DNA of 64,000 nucleotides from Roseibium sp. Sym1 (GTDB lineage: Bacteria > Pseudomonadota > Alphaproteobacteria > Rhizobiales > Stappiaceae), in assembly GCF_027359675.1 (NCBI RefSeq), contig NZ_CP114786.1, positions 2,112,501 to 2,176,500 on the forward strand, given 5' to 3'. This document shows, one piece after another, positions 44,418 through 53,424 of this stretch. The stretch's first letter is position 1; each line of letters opens with the position of its first letter. The notes beneath the pieces were generated by a model. That model had not been told where the DNA came from. It ran no database searches and was given only the letters and a program-made list of their open reading frames with translations. Position numbers and translations under genes: made by a program.

Positions 44418-44963
44418 TCAGGTGCCCGGCACCTTGCGGCCGGTGCGCATTACCGGGCCGCCGCTGACATGTTTCGGCCGTTCCTGCTTCGGTCCCCCGG
44501 CCGTGATCGAGCGCTCCGCGTAGCGGCCGAGGGCGCGGTGGCGGTCATACATGACGATCGCGCCGGCCATGGCCACGTTGATGCAGAATTTGGTCGGGAT
44601 CTTCACCACGTGGTCGCAGCGCGCCAGCATCTCGGGCGACAGCGAGCCGCGCTCGGGTCCGAGCACATAGGCGGCCTGCAGCGGGTGGCCGAAGCTGGGC
44701 AGGTCGATGGACTCGTCCGTCAGCTCGATCCCGACCAGTTGGCAGCCCTTGGGCAGATCCATGGCATCGACACTGTCCCAGGTGAAGACGGGCAGGTGTC
44801 CGGGGCTCTTCGAGGTATCGGAAGGTGGCGCCTTGCGGATTTTCTGGTCCGCGTCGACAGTGAAGAAAAAATTCGCCCCGAACGCATGGGCAGACCGCAT
44901 CAGGGTTCCGAGATTCATCCGTTTCGACAGGCCTTCGGCCCCGACCGCAAAGTAACCGCGCAT
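44418..44963 (-). CDS. TrmH/SpoU-family RNA methyltransferase
   Basis: A 181-residue SPOUT methyltransferase. Motif 1 NLGTLMRSAHAFG, motif 2 YVLGPERGSLSPEML and motif 3 VVKIPTKFCINVAMAGAIVMYDR form the knotted SAM site; the RNA-binding N terminus is minimal. Probably 2'-O-methylates a tRNA or rRNA position. Target unclear: the short form resembles TrmL/TrmH-like genes. Separate from its upstream neighbour, divergent from the oxidoreductase gene. Confidence 0.85.
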   Translation of the reverse strand: MRGYFAVGAEGLSKRMNLGTLMRSAHAFGANFFFTVDADQKIRKAPPSDTSKSPGHLPVFTWDSVDAMDLPKGCQLVGIELTDESIDLPSFGHPLQAAYVLGPERGSLSPEMLARCDHVVKIPTKFCINVAMAGAIVMYDRHRALGRYAERSITAGGPKQERPKHVSGGPVMRTGRKVPGT

Positions 44964-45123
44964 GGGATTTCCGCTGTTTTTGATTTGGCTGTCTCCTTAC
45001 CCGATATTTCGCGGAGCCGAAAGTTTGCGGTTTATCCGGAATGCCAATTCCTGACACGGGCGTGAGTTGTTAACGTCTGCCGCGAACGCCGCCGCCGCGG
45101 TTGTCACAATTCAAGAGGTTGCC

Positions 45124-46098
45124 GTGAAAGCCTGTCTTTGCAAGTCCTTTGGCCCGCCCTCCAACCTGTCGATCGAGGACATTCCCGAACCCGTCGCCGG
45201 TCCTGGCAGGATCGTTGTCCGGGTGAAGGCTTGCGCGCTGAACTTCTTCGACACGCTGATCATCCGGAACAAGTACCAGTACAAACCCGACCTGCCGTTT
45301 TCTCCGAGCGCGGAATTTTCCGGTGTCGTGGAGGCGGTCGGCGACGGCGTCAGCGAATTCGCCGCCGGAGACCGGGTCATGGGGTATGTTGGATGGGGCG
45401 CCGCGCGGGAAAAGGTCGTGGTCGAGGCCAAGGATATCGTGCGTCTGCCGGACGGGGTCGCGTTCGAGACCGCAGCGGGACTGGCTGTCACCTACGGCAC
45501 CACGCTGCATGCCTACCGGGACCGGGGCGACCTGAAACCCGGCGAAACCGTCGCGGTGCTCGGCGCGTCCGGCGGGGTCGGCCAGGCGGCGGTCGAGATC
45601 GCCGCGATCATGGGGGCGAAGGTGATTGCCTGCGCTTCGTCGGAAGAGAAGCTTGCCTTCGCGAAGTCGCTCGGCGCCGACATGACCCTGAACTATTCCG
45701 ATCACCCCCTGAAGGAGGGGCTGAAGGAGCTCACCGGCGGCAAGGGAGTCGATGTCGTCTACGACCCCGTTGGTGGGGACCTTTCCGAACAGGCGGTGCG
45801 GGCGACAGCCTGGGGTGGCCGGTTTCTTGTCATCGGCTTTGCCGCGGGCGACATTCCGAAAATTCCGCTCAACATCGTCATGCTGAAAGGCTGTGATCTG
45901 CGCGGGGTCTTCTGGGGCGCGGCCGTGACGCGGGACCCGGAGGGCAACAAGCGGAACATGGACCAGCTGCTCGCCTGGGTCGAGGAGGGCAAGCTGAAGC
46001 CGCATATCCACGGGGTCTATCCGCTGGAGGACATCGCCACGGCCCTGGAGGAAATCGCCGCGCGGAAAGTGCGCGGCAAGGTGATTGTCACACCTTGA
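45124..46098 (+). CDS. NADPH:quinone oxidoreductase (MDR, zinc-independent)
   Basis: A 324-residue medium-chain reductase. GroES-like part (about 1-110) has LNFFDTLIIRNKYQYKPDLP and GDRVMGYVGWG; the Rossmann part has VLGASGGVGQAAVEIA (NADPH) and VVYDPVGGDLSEQAVR. The zinc cysteines of alcohol dehydrogenases are absent, consistent with quinone oxidoreductases. GTG 45124 (MKAC) follows AAGAGG and is preferred over the frame opening at 45067. Substrate uncertain. Confidence 0.88.
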   Translation: MKACLCKSFGPPSNLSIEDIPEPVAGPGRIVVRVKACALNFFDTLIIRNKYQYKPDLPFSPSAEFSGVVEAVGDGVSEFAAGDRVMGYVGWGAAREKVVVEAKDIVRLPDGVAFETAAGLAVTYGTTLHAYRDRGDLKPGETVAVLGASGGVGQAAVEIAAIMGAKVIACASSEEKLAFAKSLGADMTLNYSDHPLKEGLKELTGGKGVDVVYDPVGGDLSEQAVRATAWGGRFLVIGFAAGDIPKIPLNIVMLKGCDLRGVFWGAAVTRDPEGNKRNMDQLLAWVEEGKLKPHIHGVYPLEDIATALEEIAARKVRGKVIVTP

Positions 46099-46134
46099 GG
46101 CTGCGCTGACGGGAACCGATGTGAGAGGTTGTGG

Positions 46135-46260
46135 CCGGATCCTTCGAGACAGGCCTGTCGGTCTTCCTCAGGATGACGCAGAATGTTCAGTCGGCTCTGA
46201 GCGTGCAGCAAAACAAGCGTCATCCTGAGGAGGACCGTCAGGTCCGTCTCGAAGGACCGG
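46135..46260. repeat. Inverted-repeat intergenic element of the TTCGAGAC...CCTCAGGATGACG type
   Basis: Left arm 46135-46178 and right arm 46218-46260 are close inverted copies, sharing CCTTCGAGAC and CCTCAGGATGACG, with a 39-base centre. It lies between convergent genes. I recall similar CTCAGGATGACG palindromes as dispersed elements in Hyphomicrobiales. It differs from the elements at 10845 and 21990. Confidence 0.75.
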
Positions 46261-46285
46261 CCGCTTGCTCCGGCGAGCCCGACCC

Positions 46286-47095
46286 TCAGACCGCGAATTC
46301 CGCGATCACCGGTGCATGGTCGGACGGTTTTTCCCAGCCGCGGGCCTCGCGCAGAACGCTGGTGCTCCTGATGTGCGGCGCCAGTGGCTGTGACACCCAG
46401 ACATGGTCGAGGCGGCGGCCCTTGTCGGCCTTGGACCAGTCCTTGGCCCGGTAGCTCCACCAGGTGTAGAGCTTTTCCTCCAGCGGCGTGAACTGGCGCA
46501 TGGCGTCCAGCCAGCCGCCGGTTTCGCGCAGTTTCTCAAAAAGCTCCGTCTCGACCGGGGTGTGCGAGACCACTTTCAAAAGCTGCTTGTGGGACCAGAC
46601 GTCGTGTTCGTAGGGGGCCACGTTGAGGTCGCCGACGAGAACGGCCGGTTTTGCGGTCTCCGTACCCTGGAGCCAGGCCTGCATTTCCGCCATGAAGTCG
46701 AGCTTGTGGCCGAATTTCGGGTTGATCTCACGATTGGGTTCGTCGCCGCCGGCCGGCACATAGAAATTGTGCAGGCGCAGGCTGGCGCCGTTGAAAGGCA
46801 CATCGACAGCCACGTGGCGGCTGTCGCCCATCTGGCAGAATTCGCGCTTTTCGATGTTGCTCAACGGCAGGCGGGAGAGGGTCGCGACCCCGTGGTAGCC
46901 CTTCTGGCCGTTGATGGCCATGTGCTCGAACCCGGCCTTGCGGAAGGCGGCTTCCGGAAAATTGGCATCCGGGCACTTGGTCTCCTGCAGGCAGATCACG
47001 TCCGGCGCGATTTCCTCGATCAGCTGCTCCACGATCGGCATGCGCAGGCGCACGGAATTGATGTTCCAGGTGACGAGTTTCAGCCGGTCGGTCAT
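46286..47095 (-). CDS. xthA: Exodeoxyribonuclease III
   Basis: A 269-residue AP endonuclease/3'-5' exonuclease for base-excision repair. Signatures: TWNINSVRLRMP (Asn), VICLQETKCPD (Glu), FYVPAGGDEPN, LVGDLNVAPYEHDVW (Asp/Asn), WWSYRAKDW and the terminal SDHAPVIAEF with catalytic Asp-His. Standard length. It reads in the same direction as the upstream antiporter gene with 69 bases between. Confidence 0.95.
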   Translation of the reverse strand: MTDRLKLVTWNINSVRLRMPIVEQLIEEIAPDVICLQETKCPDANFPEAAFRKAGFEHMAINGQKGYHGVATLSRLPLSNIEKREFCQMGDSRHVAVDVPFNGASLRLHNFYVPAGGDEPNREINPKFGHKLDFMAEMQAWLQGTETAKPAVLVGDLNVAPYEHDVWSHKQLLKVVSHTPVETELFEKLRETGGWLDAMRQFTPLEEKLYTWWSYRAKDWSKADKGRRLDHVWVSQPLAPHIRSTSVLREARGWEKPSDHAPVIAEFAV

Positions 47096-47164
47096 GAGAG
47101 ATTTGCCAAGGGTCGTTGCAGGTCCGCCAAGTCATAAGGATTCGGGCTCCAAGCGCAATAGGCT

Positions 47165-48358
47165 TCACCCTTCACTTTCGTCCTCGGGTGCCTTTCCCGC
47201 TTCTCCGGCGCGCTTCAGCGCGAGCTGGGTCGCCGCGGGCCCGATCAGCTCGAACACCACGGTGGAGCCGATGGCGACGGTCAGGATCTCGGTGCGAAAG
47301 TCCGGAAAGGCTTCCGCGGCGACCAGAGCCATGCCGAGGGCGACGCCCGCCTGGGGCAGCAGCGACAGGCCGAAAAGATAGCTTTTCCCGGTGCCGGGTC
47401 CGTTCGTGAACCTGCCGCCAAGCCAGCCGCCCACCAGACGCCCGGCCAGTCTGAGAACGATATAGGCCGTGCCGAGCAGGCCCAGTTTCAACAGCATCGC
47501 CGGCTCAAGGGACGCCCCCGCCAGCACGAAGAAGAAGATCATGAAAGGCCATTCGATATGCTCGATCTCGTGGAAGGGCCGGTTGTGGTGGCGGCCGGTA
47601 TTGACCACCATGGCGCCGCAGGCAATGCCCGCCAGCAGGAAGGACAGGTCGAGCCAGAGTGCCAGCCCGGCTGTCAGGAAAACGATGCCAAGAGCCTCTG
47701 CCAGGGTCGGATCTCCCGGCTGCAGCCGGCCGGACAGGTAGCCTGCAGGCAAACCGATGACGGCGCCGAGAAGGAGCGACCCGGCGATTTCCCAGGCGGC
47801 ATGCATGAGAGCATCTGATCCGTTGCCGCCCGTGAGGGCCTGTGCCGCCATCAGGCAGAAGGCAAACACCAGGATGCCCCAGAGATCGTCGACGGCGACG
47901 ACGCCGGAGAGAATGGACGAGAACGGTCCCCTGGCCCGGTACTGGCGGATGACATCGCTGGTCGCAGCCGGGTCCGTGGCCGTTGCCAGGGCTGCCAGCA
48001 CGAGCGCCAGGACCACGGGAAAGCCAAGCAGCCACAGGCCCGAGAAGACGATGGCGGCCGTGCACAGGACCGCGCTGACGGAGATCACGGTGACGGCGCG
48101 GCCGCTGTTTTCCATATGCACCTTGGACAGCTTGCCGCCGAGCAGGAAGGCGACCATGGACAAGGCCAGGACGGCCAGGGTCTCATAAAGCTCTGTCAGG
48201 CTGTGCGGCAGCAGGTCGAGGCCGGCCGGGCCCGCCCCGAGACCGCACAGGATCAGCAGGGTCACCCGCGGCAACTGGGTCTTGTGGCCGATCGCGTCCG
48301 CCAGCATGCCGGCGAGTAGCAGGGCGCCGATGGCCATCAGGGTCTGGGCGATATCCAT
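47165..48358 (-). CDS. Monovalent cation:proton antiporter (CPA2, KefB/NhaS-like)
   Basis: A 397-residue polytopic protein with about 12 hydrophobic segments: GALLLAGMLADAIGHKTQLP, VVLALVLAALATATDPAATSDVIRQ (the conserved TDPxxx motif of CPA transporters), GAVIGLPAGYLSGRL, LAGIACGAMVVNTGRHH and a final QAGVALGMALVAAEAFPD. It exchanges Na+ or K+ for protons at the inner membrane. No C-terminal TrkA domain is present. Substrate not decided from sequence. Confidence 0.85.
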   Translation of the reverse strand: MDIAQTLMAIGALLLAGMLADAIGHKTQLPRVTLLILCGLGAGPAGLDLLPHSLTELYETLAVLALSMVAFLLGGKLSKVHMENSGRAVTVISVSAVLCTAAIVFSGLWLLGFPVVLALVLAALATATDPAATSDVIRQYRARGPFSSILSGVVAVDDLWGILVFAFCLMAAQALTGGNGSDALMHAAWEIAGSLLLGAVIGLPAGYLSGRLQPGDPTLAEALGIVFLTAGLALWLDLSFLLAGIACGAMVVNTGRHHNRPFHEIEHIEWPFMIFFFVLAGASLEPAMLLKLGLLGTAYIVLRLAGRLVGGWLGGRFTNGPGTGKSYLFGLSLLPQAGVALGMALVAAEAFPDFRTEILTVAIGSTVVFELIGPAATQLALKRAGEAGKAPEDESEG

Positions 48359-48543
48359 GTCTTTTCATGGGGACTCCGGGCAGGTCTGTCTTTGATCCGC
48401 CGCAATCCCGCCTTAGTCGGAAGTCTTGGCAAAAGTGGATACGTGTTTTTGCGGAGAATTCGTCATTTCGTCTACACTCCGTTAGGAAATCCAACGCATT
48501 TTAGGCGCGGGCGGAAAGCTTTTTTTAACCTATCGAGGTCGCT

Positions 48544-49275
48544 GTGCTGGAACTGGTCAAGCAATTTTGCTCCGTTTTCGGATTTCTTTTCCTTGGGGCC
48601 TGCACGGCTTACGACTTTCCTGACCCGACACCCGAGGACTATGCGGTCCATGGCATCGACATTTCCCGCTGGCAGGGCGATATCGACTGGGTGGCGGCCA
48701 AGAAGGGCGGGGTCGCCTTTGCCTGGATCAAGGCAACGGAAGGCGGCGATCATGTCGATCCGCGCTTCGTCGACAACTGGGTCGGTGCACGCAAGGCGGG
48801 GGTGCCGCGCGGCGCCTATCACTTCTATTATTTCTGCCGGCCCGTGGAAGAGCAGATTGCGTGGGTGAAGGAGATCATTCCGGTCGATCCGCAGGCGATC
48901 CCCCTGGTGCTCGACATGGAATGGAATGCCCATTCCAAAACATGCCAGAAGCGTCCCGCGCGCAGCCAGATCCTCCGGGACATGAAAATTTTCCTGGATG
49001 AAATGGAACGGCACTACGGCAAGCGGCCGGTGATCTATTCTTCCGTCGATTTTCACCGCGATCGCCTCGTCGGGGCTCTTAAGGGCGAGCAATTCTGGCT
49101 GCGCTCCGTCGCCGATTACCCGAACAACATCTACGACCAGCGCAACGACTGGGTGTTCTGGCAATATACGGCAGAGGGCCGGGTGCCGGGCGTGCGCGGC
49201 GATGTCGACCGGAACGTCTTTTTCGGCACCAAGTCGCAGTTTCGCGACTGGCTCAACGGCAATTTGAAGCGCTGA
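48544..49275 (+). CDS. GH25 lysozyme-like lipoprotein
   Basis: A 243-residue exported lysozyme of glycoside hydrolase family 25, cleaving the MurNAc-GlcNAc link. Lipobox FLGAC with Cys20; catalytic strand HGIDISRWQGDIDW and the carboxylate pair in LVLDMEWNA; IKATEGGDHVDPRF and AYHFYYF are also family-typical. The C-terminal WQYTAEGRVPGVRGDVDRN matches the usual end. It begins with GTG 48544 after GAGG. It is divergent from the antiporter gene. Confidence 0.9.
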   Translation: MLELVKQFCSVFGFLFLGACTAYDFPDPTPEDYAVHGIDISRWQGDIDWVAAKKGGVAFAWIKATEGGDHVDPRFVDNWVGARKAGVPRGAYHFYYFCRPVEEQIAWVKEIIPVDPQAIPLVLDMEWNAHSKTCQKRPARSQILRDMKIFLDEMERHYGKRPVIYSSVDFHRDRLVGALKGEQFWLRSVADYPNNIYDQRNDWVFWQYTAEGRVPGVRGDVDRNVFFGTKSQFRDWLNGNLKR

Positions 49276-49291
49276 CATACGGGGCAGACGG

Positions 49292-49783
49292 TCATTGCAC
49301 CTTGATCTGGTGCGCGATGTCCCGGCCGTTGCTGACCGTGACCTGGGTGAAGCCGATCAATTTGCAGAAATCGAGAAAATTCAGCTCCTGGGGCTGGTTG
49401 GAACGTGCAAACAGTTCCGTAGACCGCGCCATCGAGGTCAGCGACGCCAGCAGGGCACGCAGCCGGTAAAGCGTATCGTACTGGCCGTCGCCGGTGGCGA
49501 CGATGATCAGTTTTTCAAGGTCGGTCCCCTTGGCGAACAGGTGATAGCCGACGACACGGCTCTGCTTGTCGTGCTGTGCCGCCAGGCCTATGACAAAGGC
49601 GGCGCGCGAGCGCTTGCCGGCATCCGGAGCCAGGGCAAGGTCCGAGACATAGACCTCGCGTGTCTGCGGCTCGGGATAATAGTAGCCCGCATGAGCGTCG
49701 AAGGCGCGGGCCGCCGTACCGGTTGCCGTCAGCCAGATGATCACCGTTGTGACCGTGATCGCAATCGCCTGAATTCGTTTCAT
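49292..49783 (-). CDS. Exported protein of unknown function
   Basis: A 163-residue protein with a signal peptide (about 1-27, AITVTTVIIWLTATGTAARA). The mature part has AGYYYPEPQTREVYVSDL, then a SRAAFVIGLAAQ strand, YDTLYRLRALLASLT and a final FLDFCKLIGFTQVTVSNGRDI. No catalytic motif is recognised. I vaguely recall similar proteins in Rhizobiales mislabelled as molybdopterin biosynthesis proteins; the exported nature argues against it. Convergent with lysozyme and divergent from the SH3 gene. Confidence 0.7.
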   Translation of the reverse strand: MKRIQAIAITVTTVIIWLTATGTAARAFDAHAGYYYPEPQTREVYVSDLALAPDAGKRSRAAFVIGLAAQHDKQSRVVGYHLFAKGTDLEKLIIVATGDGQYDTLYRLRALLASLTSMARSTELFARSNQPQELNFLDFCKLIGFTQVTVSNGRDIAHQIKVQ

Positions 49784-49957
49784 GTTCCGCAGTCCCCCGA
49801 CCGGATTGGAGGCCCATCAAGCCGTGAACGCATGCCGGACGCAAGCTGTGTCGGGCAATTATTGTCTTGAGGCAGGGGCGCAAGGACGCAAATGCTATAC
49901 TTTTGCCATCATGTGACCCCAATCCTGTGAGGTGTCAGGGCGCAGATTTCGGAGTTT

Positions 49958-50395
49958 ATGATCATGGTGACCCGCTTCTCGTTGGCGCTGGTGACAGCAG
50001 CCCTGGTGGCGCTGCCGGCTTCGGCCGAGGCCGCCGGACCGGCGGTAGCCTACACGACCGCGAACCTCAACATGCGCGCCGGGCCCGGCACGAACTATCC
50101 CGTGATTACCACGGTGCCGCGAGGCGGCGGTGTGACCGTGTTCGGCTGCACGGCAGATTTCACCTGGTGCGATGCCGCCTTTGCCAACGCCAAGGGCTGG
50201 GTGTCCGGCAGATACCTGAGCTATGGCGGCAACGGCATCTATTACGGCCGGCCGATCCCCAATGCCGGTGTCGGTATCGGTGTGCCGCGCTACTACCGCG
50301 ACTATCCGATCTACGGCAGGCCACCCGTCGTGGTGCAGCCGCGGCGGCCCTATCCTTACAGGCCCTATTACCCGCGCTATCCGGGCCGCTATTGA
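49958..50395 (+). CDS. Secreted bacterial SH3 domain protein, copy 1
   Basis: A 145-residue protein: signal peptide (about 1-24, LALVTAALVALPASAEA), one SH3b domain (about 30-88: TTANLNMRAGPGTNYPVIT, GVTVFGCTADFTWCDAAF, GWVSGRYL), and a Tyr/Pro/Arg-rich tail. SH3b domains bind peptidoglycan. Two cysteines in the domain (CTADFTWC) may form a disulfide. ATG 49958 follows TCGGAG; ATG 49964 is also possible. A paralogue follows at 50684. Confidence 0.85.
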   Translation: MIMVTRFSLALVTAALVALPASAEAAGPAVAYTTANLNMRAGPGTNYPVITTVPRGGGVTVFGCTADFTWCDAAFANAKGWVSGRYLSYGGNGIYYGRPIPNAGVGIGVPRYYRDYPIYGRPPVVVQPRRPYPYRPYYPRYPGRY

Positions 50396-50436
50396 GAGCA
50401 CCGGACCTGCTGACCCGGAAGCGCCTTGACGCGTGT

Positions 50437-50453
50437 CCCGTTCCTCGAACGGG
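50437..50453. terminator. Short hairpin between the two SH3 genes
   Basis: CCCGTTC-CTC-GAACGGG, 7-bp arms, 42 bases after the first SH3 stop. No U-tract; may be a weak terminator. Confidence 0.4.
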
Positions 50454-50683
50454 CCGGGCCGCAATATCCTTCTGACGGCCCTGTTCCGCTCCTTTTCAGA
50501 TCGACGGATCTCGATTCGAAGCGCGACTCACATGTTTCTCGGCGGACCAGCTTTCCGACGCAAGCTGGGCGCAAGCCTCCGCCATCACGATCAGGCACCG
50601 ACTGGCCCGCAACCCGGCCACGGCACTCTCCTGCCAGGACGCCTTCCCGGCCGGGACAGCGTCCGGCCCAGATTTTCGGAGTT

Positions 50684-51205
50684 ATGATCATGCGCATATG
50701 CTTGTCGCTGGCATTGATCGCCCTTGCCGTTCCGGCGCTGCCGCTGGAGGCGGGGGCCGAGGGGCCGGCGATCGCCAACACGACCGCCGACCTGAACATG
50801 CGCAGCGGTCCGGGAACCGATCATCGGGTCATCATCACGGTCCCGCGCGGTGGGCGGGTGACCGTGAATGGCTGCACGGCCGGTTTCAACTGGTGTGACG
50901 TGGTTTTCTCCGGTTCAAAAGGCTGGGCATCCGGTCAATACCTGGTTTACGGCGGCACCGGTCGTTATCAAGGTCAGCCAATTCCGGCCGCAGGGCCCGC
51001 TCTTGGCGTGCGGCGCTATCGGCGGGACTATCCGATCTATTCTGCCGGACCGGTCTACAAGGGCGGACCGGTCTACAAGGGGGACCCGGTCGCGGCCGCA
51101 CCGCAGCCGGCGCAGTCCTACGAGTACGATGTCGAGCTTTATCCGTTCGCGCGAGAGCCCTGCCCGCGTTATCCCGACCGGTATTTCGAGCACCAGGTCT
51201 GCTGA
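50684..51205 (+). CDS. Secreted bacterial SH3 domain protein, copy 2
   Basis: A 173-residue paralogue of the preceding gene. It has a signal peptide (about 1-24), then an SH3b domain with TTADLNMRSGPGTDHRVII, VTVNGCTAGFNWCDVVF and GWASGQYLVYG, in the same order as copy 1 with matching Cys pair, and a longer tail containing PVYKGGPVYKGDPV (a GPVYKG direct repeat). The ATG at 50684 is placed by the start context TCGGAGTTATGATCATG, nearly the same as at copy 1. An upstream open frame to 50426 lacks a signal-sequence and is rejected. Confidence 0.82.
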   Translation: MIMRICLSLALIALAVPALPLEAGAEGPAIANTTADLNMRSGPGTDHRVIITVPRGGRVTVNGCTAGFNWCDVVFSGSKGWASGQYLVYGGTGRYQGQPIPAAGPALGVRRYRRDYPIYSAGPVYKGGPVYKGDPVAAAPQPAQSYEYDVELYPFAREPCPRYPDRYFEHQVC

Positions 51206-51218
51206 GACATGCCCTGAC

Positions 51219-51758
51219 CTATTGCACGGGTTTGGGAGCGGCCATGACCAGCGACCAGAACACCTTGTGCTTTGCCGACGGCGAATAGGCCGTGGCGATG
51301 CCGAGGCGGGTCGCGTCCTTGGTCAGCAGAACCTGATTGTGTTTCGGGCTTTCCCGCCAGCCTGAGAAAGCCTCCGCGAAAGTCCGGTAGCCGGCGCTGA
51401 CATTTTCGGCGGCGGCGGTCTTGGGTTCGCCGATAGAAGTCATTCGGGCGGACAGCTGCTGGTCCGGCTTGAGCGACGCCTGGACCGAGCCGGCCGAAGC
51501 CATGGCGGCCGCCTGGCTCTGGGCGATCAGGGTCAGTTGCGAGTCCGGCGAGACCGGCGACAGGCCGTTGTTGACCCGGTATTGCGAAATCATCTGCGCC
51601 GCCGTCGCGGCATCCACCTGGCCGTCGACACGGGCCATGTCCTGGTAGAAGGGCGGCGTCTGCATGCGCTCGCCCATGCAGGCAGTCAGAGACAGCGCCG
51701 CCACCCCGGCAACCGCCAGCGCGAAGCGTCGTTTAACGGTCAGAATTCGAAACACCAA
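51219..51758 (-). CDS. CAP (SCP/PR1) domain lipoprotein
   Basis: A 179-residue lipoprotein with lipobox SLTAC (Cys27) and a CAP domain: QYRVNNGLSPVSPDSQLTLIAQ, GYRTFAEAFSGWRESPKHNQVLL and the final VFWSLVMAAP. The usual first CAP histidine in the LxxxAxxxxxxMA helix appears replaced (SQAAAMASAG), so catalytic status is doubtful. Role unknown; many CAP proteins are envelope-associated. Confidence 0.8.
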   Translation of the reverse strand: MVFRILTVKRRFALAVAGVAALSLTACMGERMQTPPFYQDMARVDGQVDAATAAQMISQYRVNNGLSPVSPDSQLTLIAQSQAAAMASAGSVQASLKPDQQLSARMTSIGEPKTAAAENVSAGYRTFAEAFSGWRESPKHNQVLLTKDATRLGIATAYSPSAKHKVFWSLVMAAPKPVQ

Positions 51759-51882
51759 TCAGGCTCCCCCGGCAGCGCAGGTCACGTCAATGTTGCGCTG
51801 ATTCGCGCGCGGACCCGCCGGTCATGTACCGACAACAGAGCGGAATTGCGGCATCCGGACGCAAATTCCTTGCATCCGATCG

Positions 51883-51910
51883 AAAAAAACCAGCCCGATA
51901 AACGGGCTGG
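51883..51910 (-). terminator. Intrinsic terminator of ccr
   Basis: Stem CCAGCCCG (51890-51897) / CGGGCTGG (51903-51910), five-base loop, U7 on the minus strand from A-run 51883-51889. About 60 bases past the ccr stop. Confidence 0.9.
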
Positions 51911-51968
51911 CCAGGCTGCATAAGGCTCTTCAGGGGCGCTTGCCCCGGCCTTTCAGGGAGTTCCGCTG

Positions 51969-53264
51969 TCAGCGCTTGCAGGCGTCCAGCACGTCTTCGT
52001 AGGTTCGCAGGCCCGTTGTCGGGGCGCAGACGAGCACCGACATGTTGCCGGGCGCATGTTCGTTCTTCCACATCTTGGTATGGGCCTTCGGGATCTGCTC
52101 CCAGGGAAAGACCTCGGACATGTAGGGGTCGATGCGCCGTTCAATCATCAGCTTGTTGGCGGCGGACGCCTGTTTCAGGTGGGCGAAGTGGGAGCCCTGC
52201 AGCCGCTTCTGGTGCATCCACATGTAGCGGACGTCGAAGGTGCAGTTGAAACCCGAGGTGCCCGCGCAGATCACGACCATGCCGCCTTTCTTGCACACCA
52301 GAGTCGACACCGGGAACGTCGCCTCGCCGGGGTGCTCGAAGACGATGTCGACATTGTTGCCCTTGCCGGTGATGTCCCAGATCGCCTTGCCGAACTTGCG
52401 GGCTTCAGCGAACCACTCTGCATATTCCGGCGAATTCACCGTCGGCAGCTGGCCCCAGCATTTGAAGTCCTTGCGGTTGATGACACCCTTGGCGCCGAGG
52501 TCCAGCACGAACTGGCGCTTGTCCTCGTCAGAGATCACGCCGATGGCGTTGGCGCCGGCTGCCGTAATCAGCTGGATGGCGTAGGACCCAAGGCCGCCGG
52601 AAGCGCCCCAGACCAGAACGTTCTGGCCGGGCTTGAGCTCATGCGGATGGTGGCCGAACAGCATGCGGTAGGCGGTGGCGAGCGTCAGCGTATAGCAGGC
52701 GCTTTCTTCCCAGGTCAGGTGTTTGGGCCGCGGCATCAGCTGCTGCGCCTGGACACGTGTGAACTGGGCAAAGGAGCCGTCCGGGGTCTCGTAGCCCCAG
52801 ATCCGCTGGGACGGCGAGAACATCGGGTCGCCGCCGTTGCATTCCTCGTCGTCACCATTGTCCTGGTTGCAGTGAACCACGACCTCGTCACCGACCTTCC
52901 AGCGCTTGACCTTGTCGCCGACCGCCCAGACGATGCCGGACGCGTCGGAGCCGGCAATGTGATAGGCGGCGCCGTGACCGTCGAACGGGCTGATCGGCTG
53001 GCCCAGACCGGCCCAGATGCCGTTGTAGTTGACGCCGGCGGCCATCACCAGGACCAGAACCTCGTGGCTGTCCAGTTCCCAGGTCGGGACGACCTCCAGC
53101 TGCATGGCTTCCTCGGGCGGGCCGTGGCGTTCGCGGCGGATCGCCCAGGCATACATGTTTTTCGGCACATGACCGAGGGGCGGGATCTCGCCGATCTCGT
53201 AAAGGTCTTTCACCGGAGCATCCTCGCGCGTTCGGTTGTCATTGGCTTCGGCGGTTGCTGTCAT
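51969..53264 (-). CDS. ccr: Crotonyl-CoA carboxylase/reductase
   Basis: A 431-residue MDR enzyme that reductively carboxylates crotonyl-CoA with CO2 and NADPH to (2S)-ethylmalonyl-CoA, the key step of the ethylmalonyl-CoA pathway. Diagnostic parts: KDLYEIGEIPPLGHVPKNMY, WELDSHEVLVLVMAAGVNYN, CNQDNGDDEECNGGDPMFSP, VWGASGGLGSYAIQL and FEHPGEATFPVSTLVCKKGG. ATG 53264 follows GGGAGGGGAG, giving the usual length. Divergent from ecm; terminated at 51883. Confidence 0.96.
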   Translation of the reverse strand: MTATAEANDNRTREDAPVKDLYEIGEIPPLGHVPKNMYAWAIRRERHGPPEEAMQLEVVPTWELDSHEVLVLVMAAGVNYNGIWAGLGQPISPFDGHGAAYHIAGSDASGIVWAVGDKVKRWKVGDEVVVHCNQDNGDDEECNGGDPMFSPSQRIWGYETPDGSFAQFTRVQAQQLMPRPKHLTWEESACYTLTLATAYRMLFGHHPHELKPGQNVLVWGASGGLGSYAIQLITAAGANAIGVISDEDKRQFVLDLGAKGVINRKDFKCWGQLPTVNSPEYAEWFAEARKFGKAIWDITGKGNNVDIVFEHPGEATFPVSTLVCKKGGMVVICAGTSGFNCTFDVRYMWMHQKRLQGSHFAHLKQASAANKLMIERRIDPYMSEVFPWEQIPKAHTKMWKNEHAPGNMSVLVCAPTTGLRTYEDVLDACKR

Positions 53265-53302
53265 TCTCCCCTCCCAGGGCTTAATGGCCTCAGAATTTCG
53301 CA

Positions 53303-53424
53303 TTTGCACAATGCTTGATCGGGCCGAAACCCGATTTTGCGCAACTATTGTTCAAAAATGCCGCGCTGATCTATACGACTATTGCTTAACTTGCGTTTTG
53401 ATGCCAAGCATATTTTGCATTGCG
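53303..53424. promoter_or_regulatory. Three TTTGC-core motifs in the ccr-ecm intergenic region
   Basis: TTTGCACAATGC (53303-53314), TTTTGCGCAACT (53335-53346) and TTTTGCATTGCG (53413-53424) share a TTTGC(A/G) core resembling the RamB/ScfR-type site (TTTGCAAA). They sit between divergent ccr and ecm, whose regulators in related bacteria include such proteins. This is a pattern match only. Confidence 0.35.
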
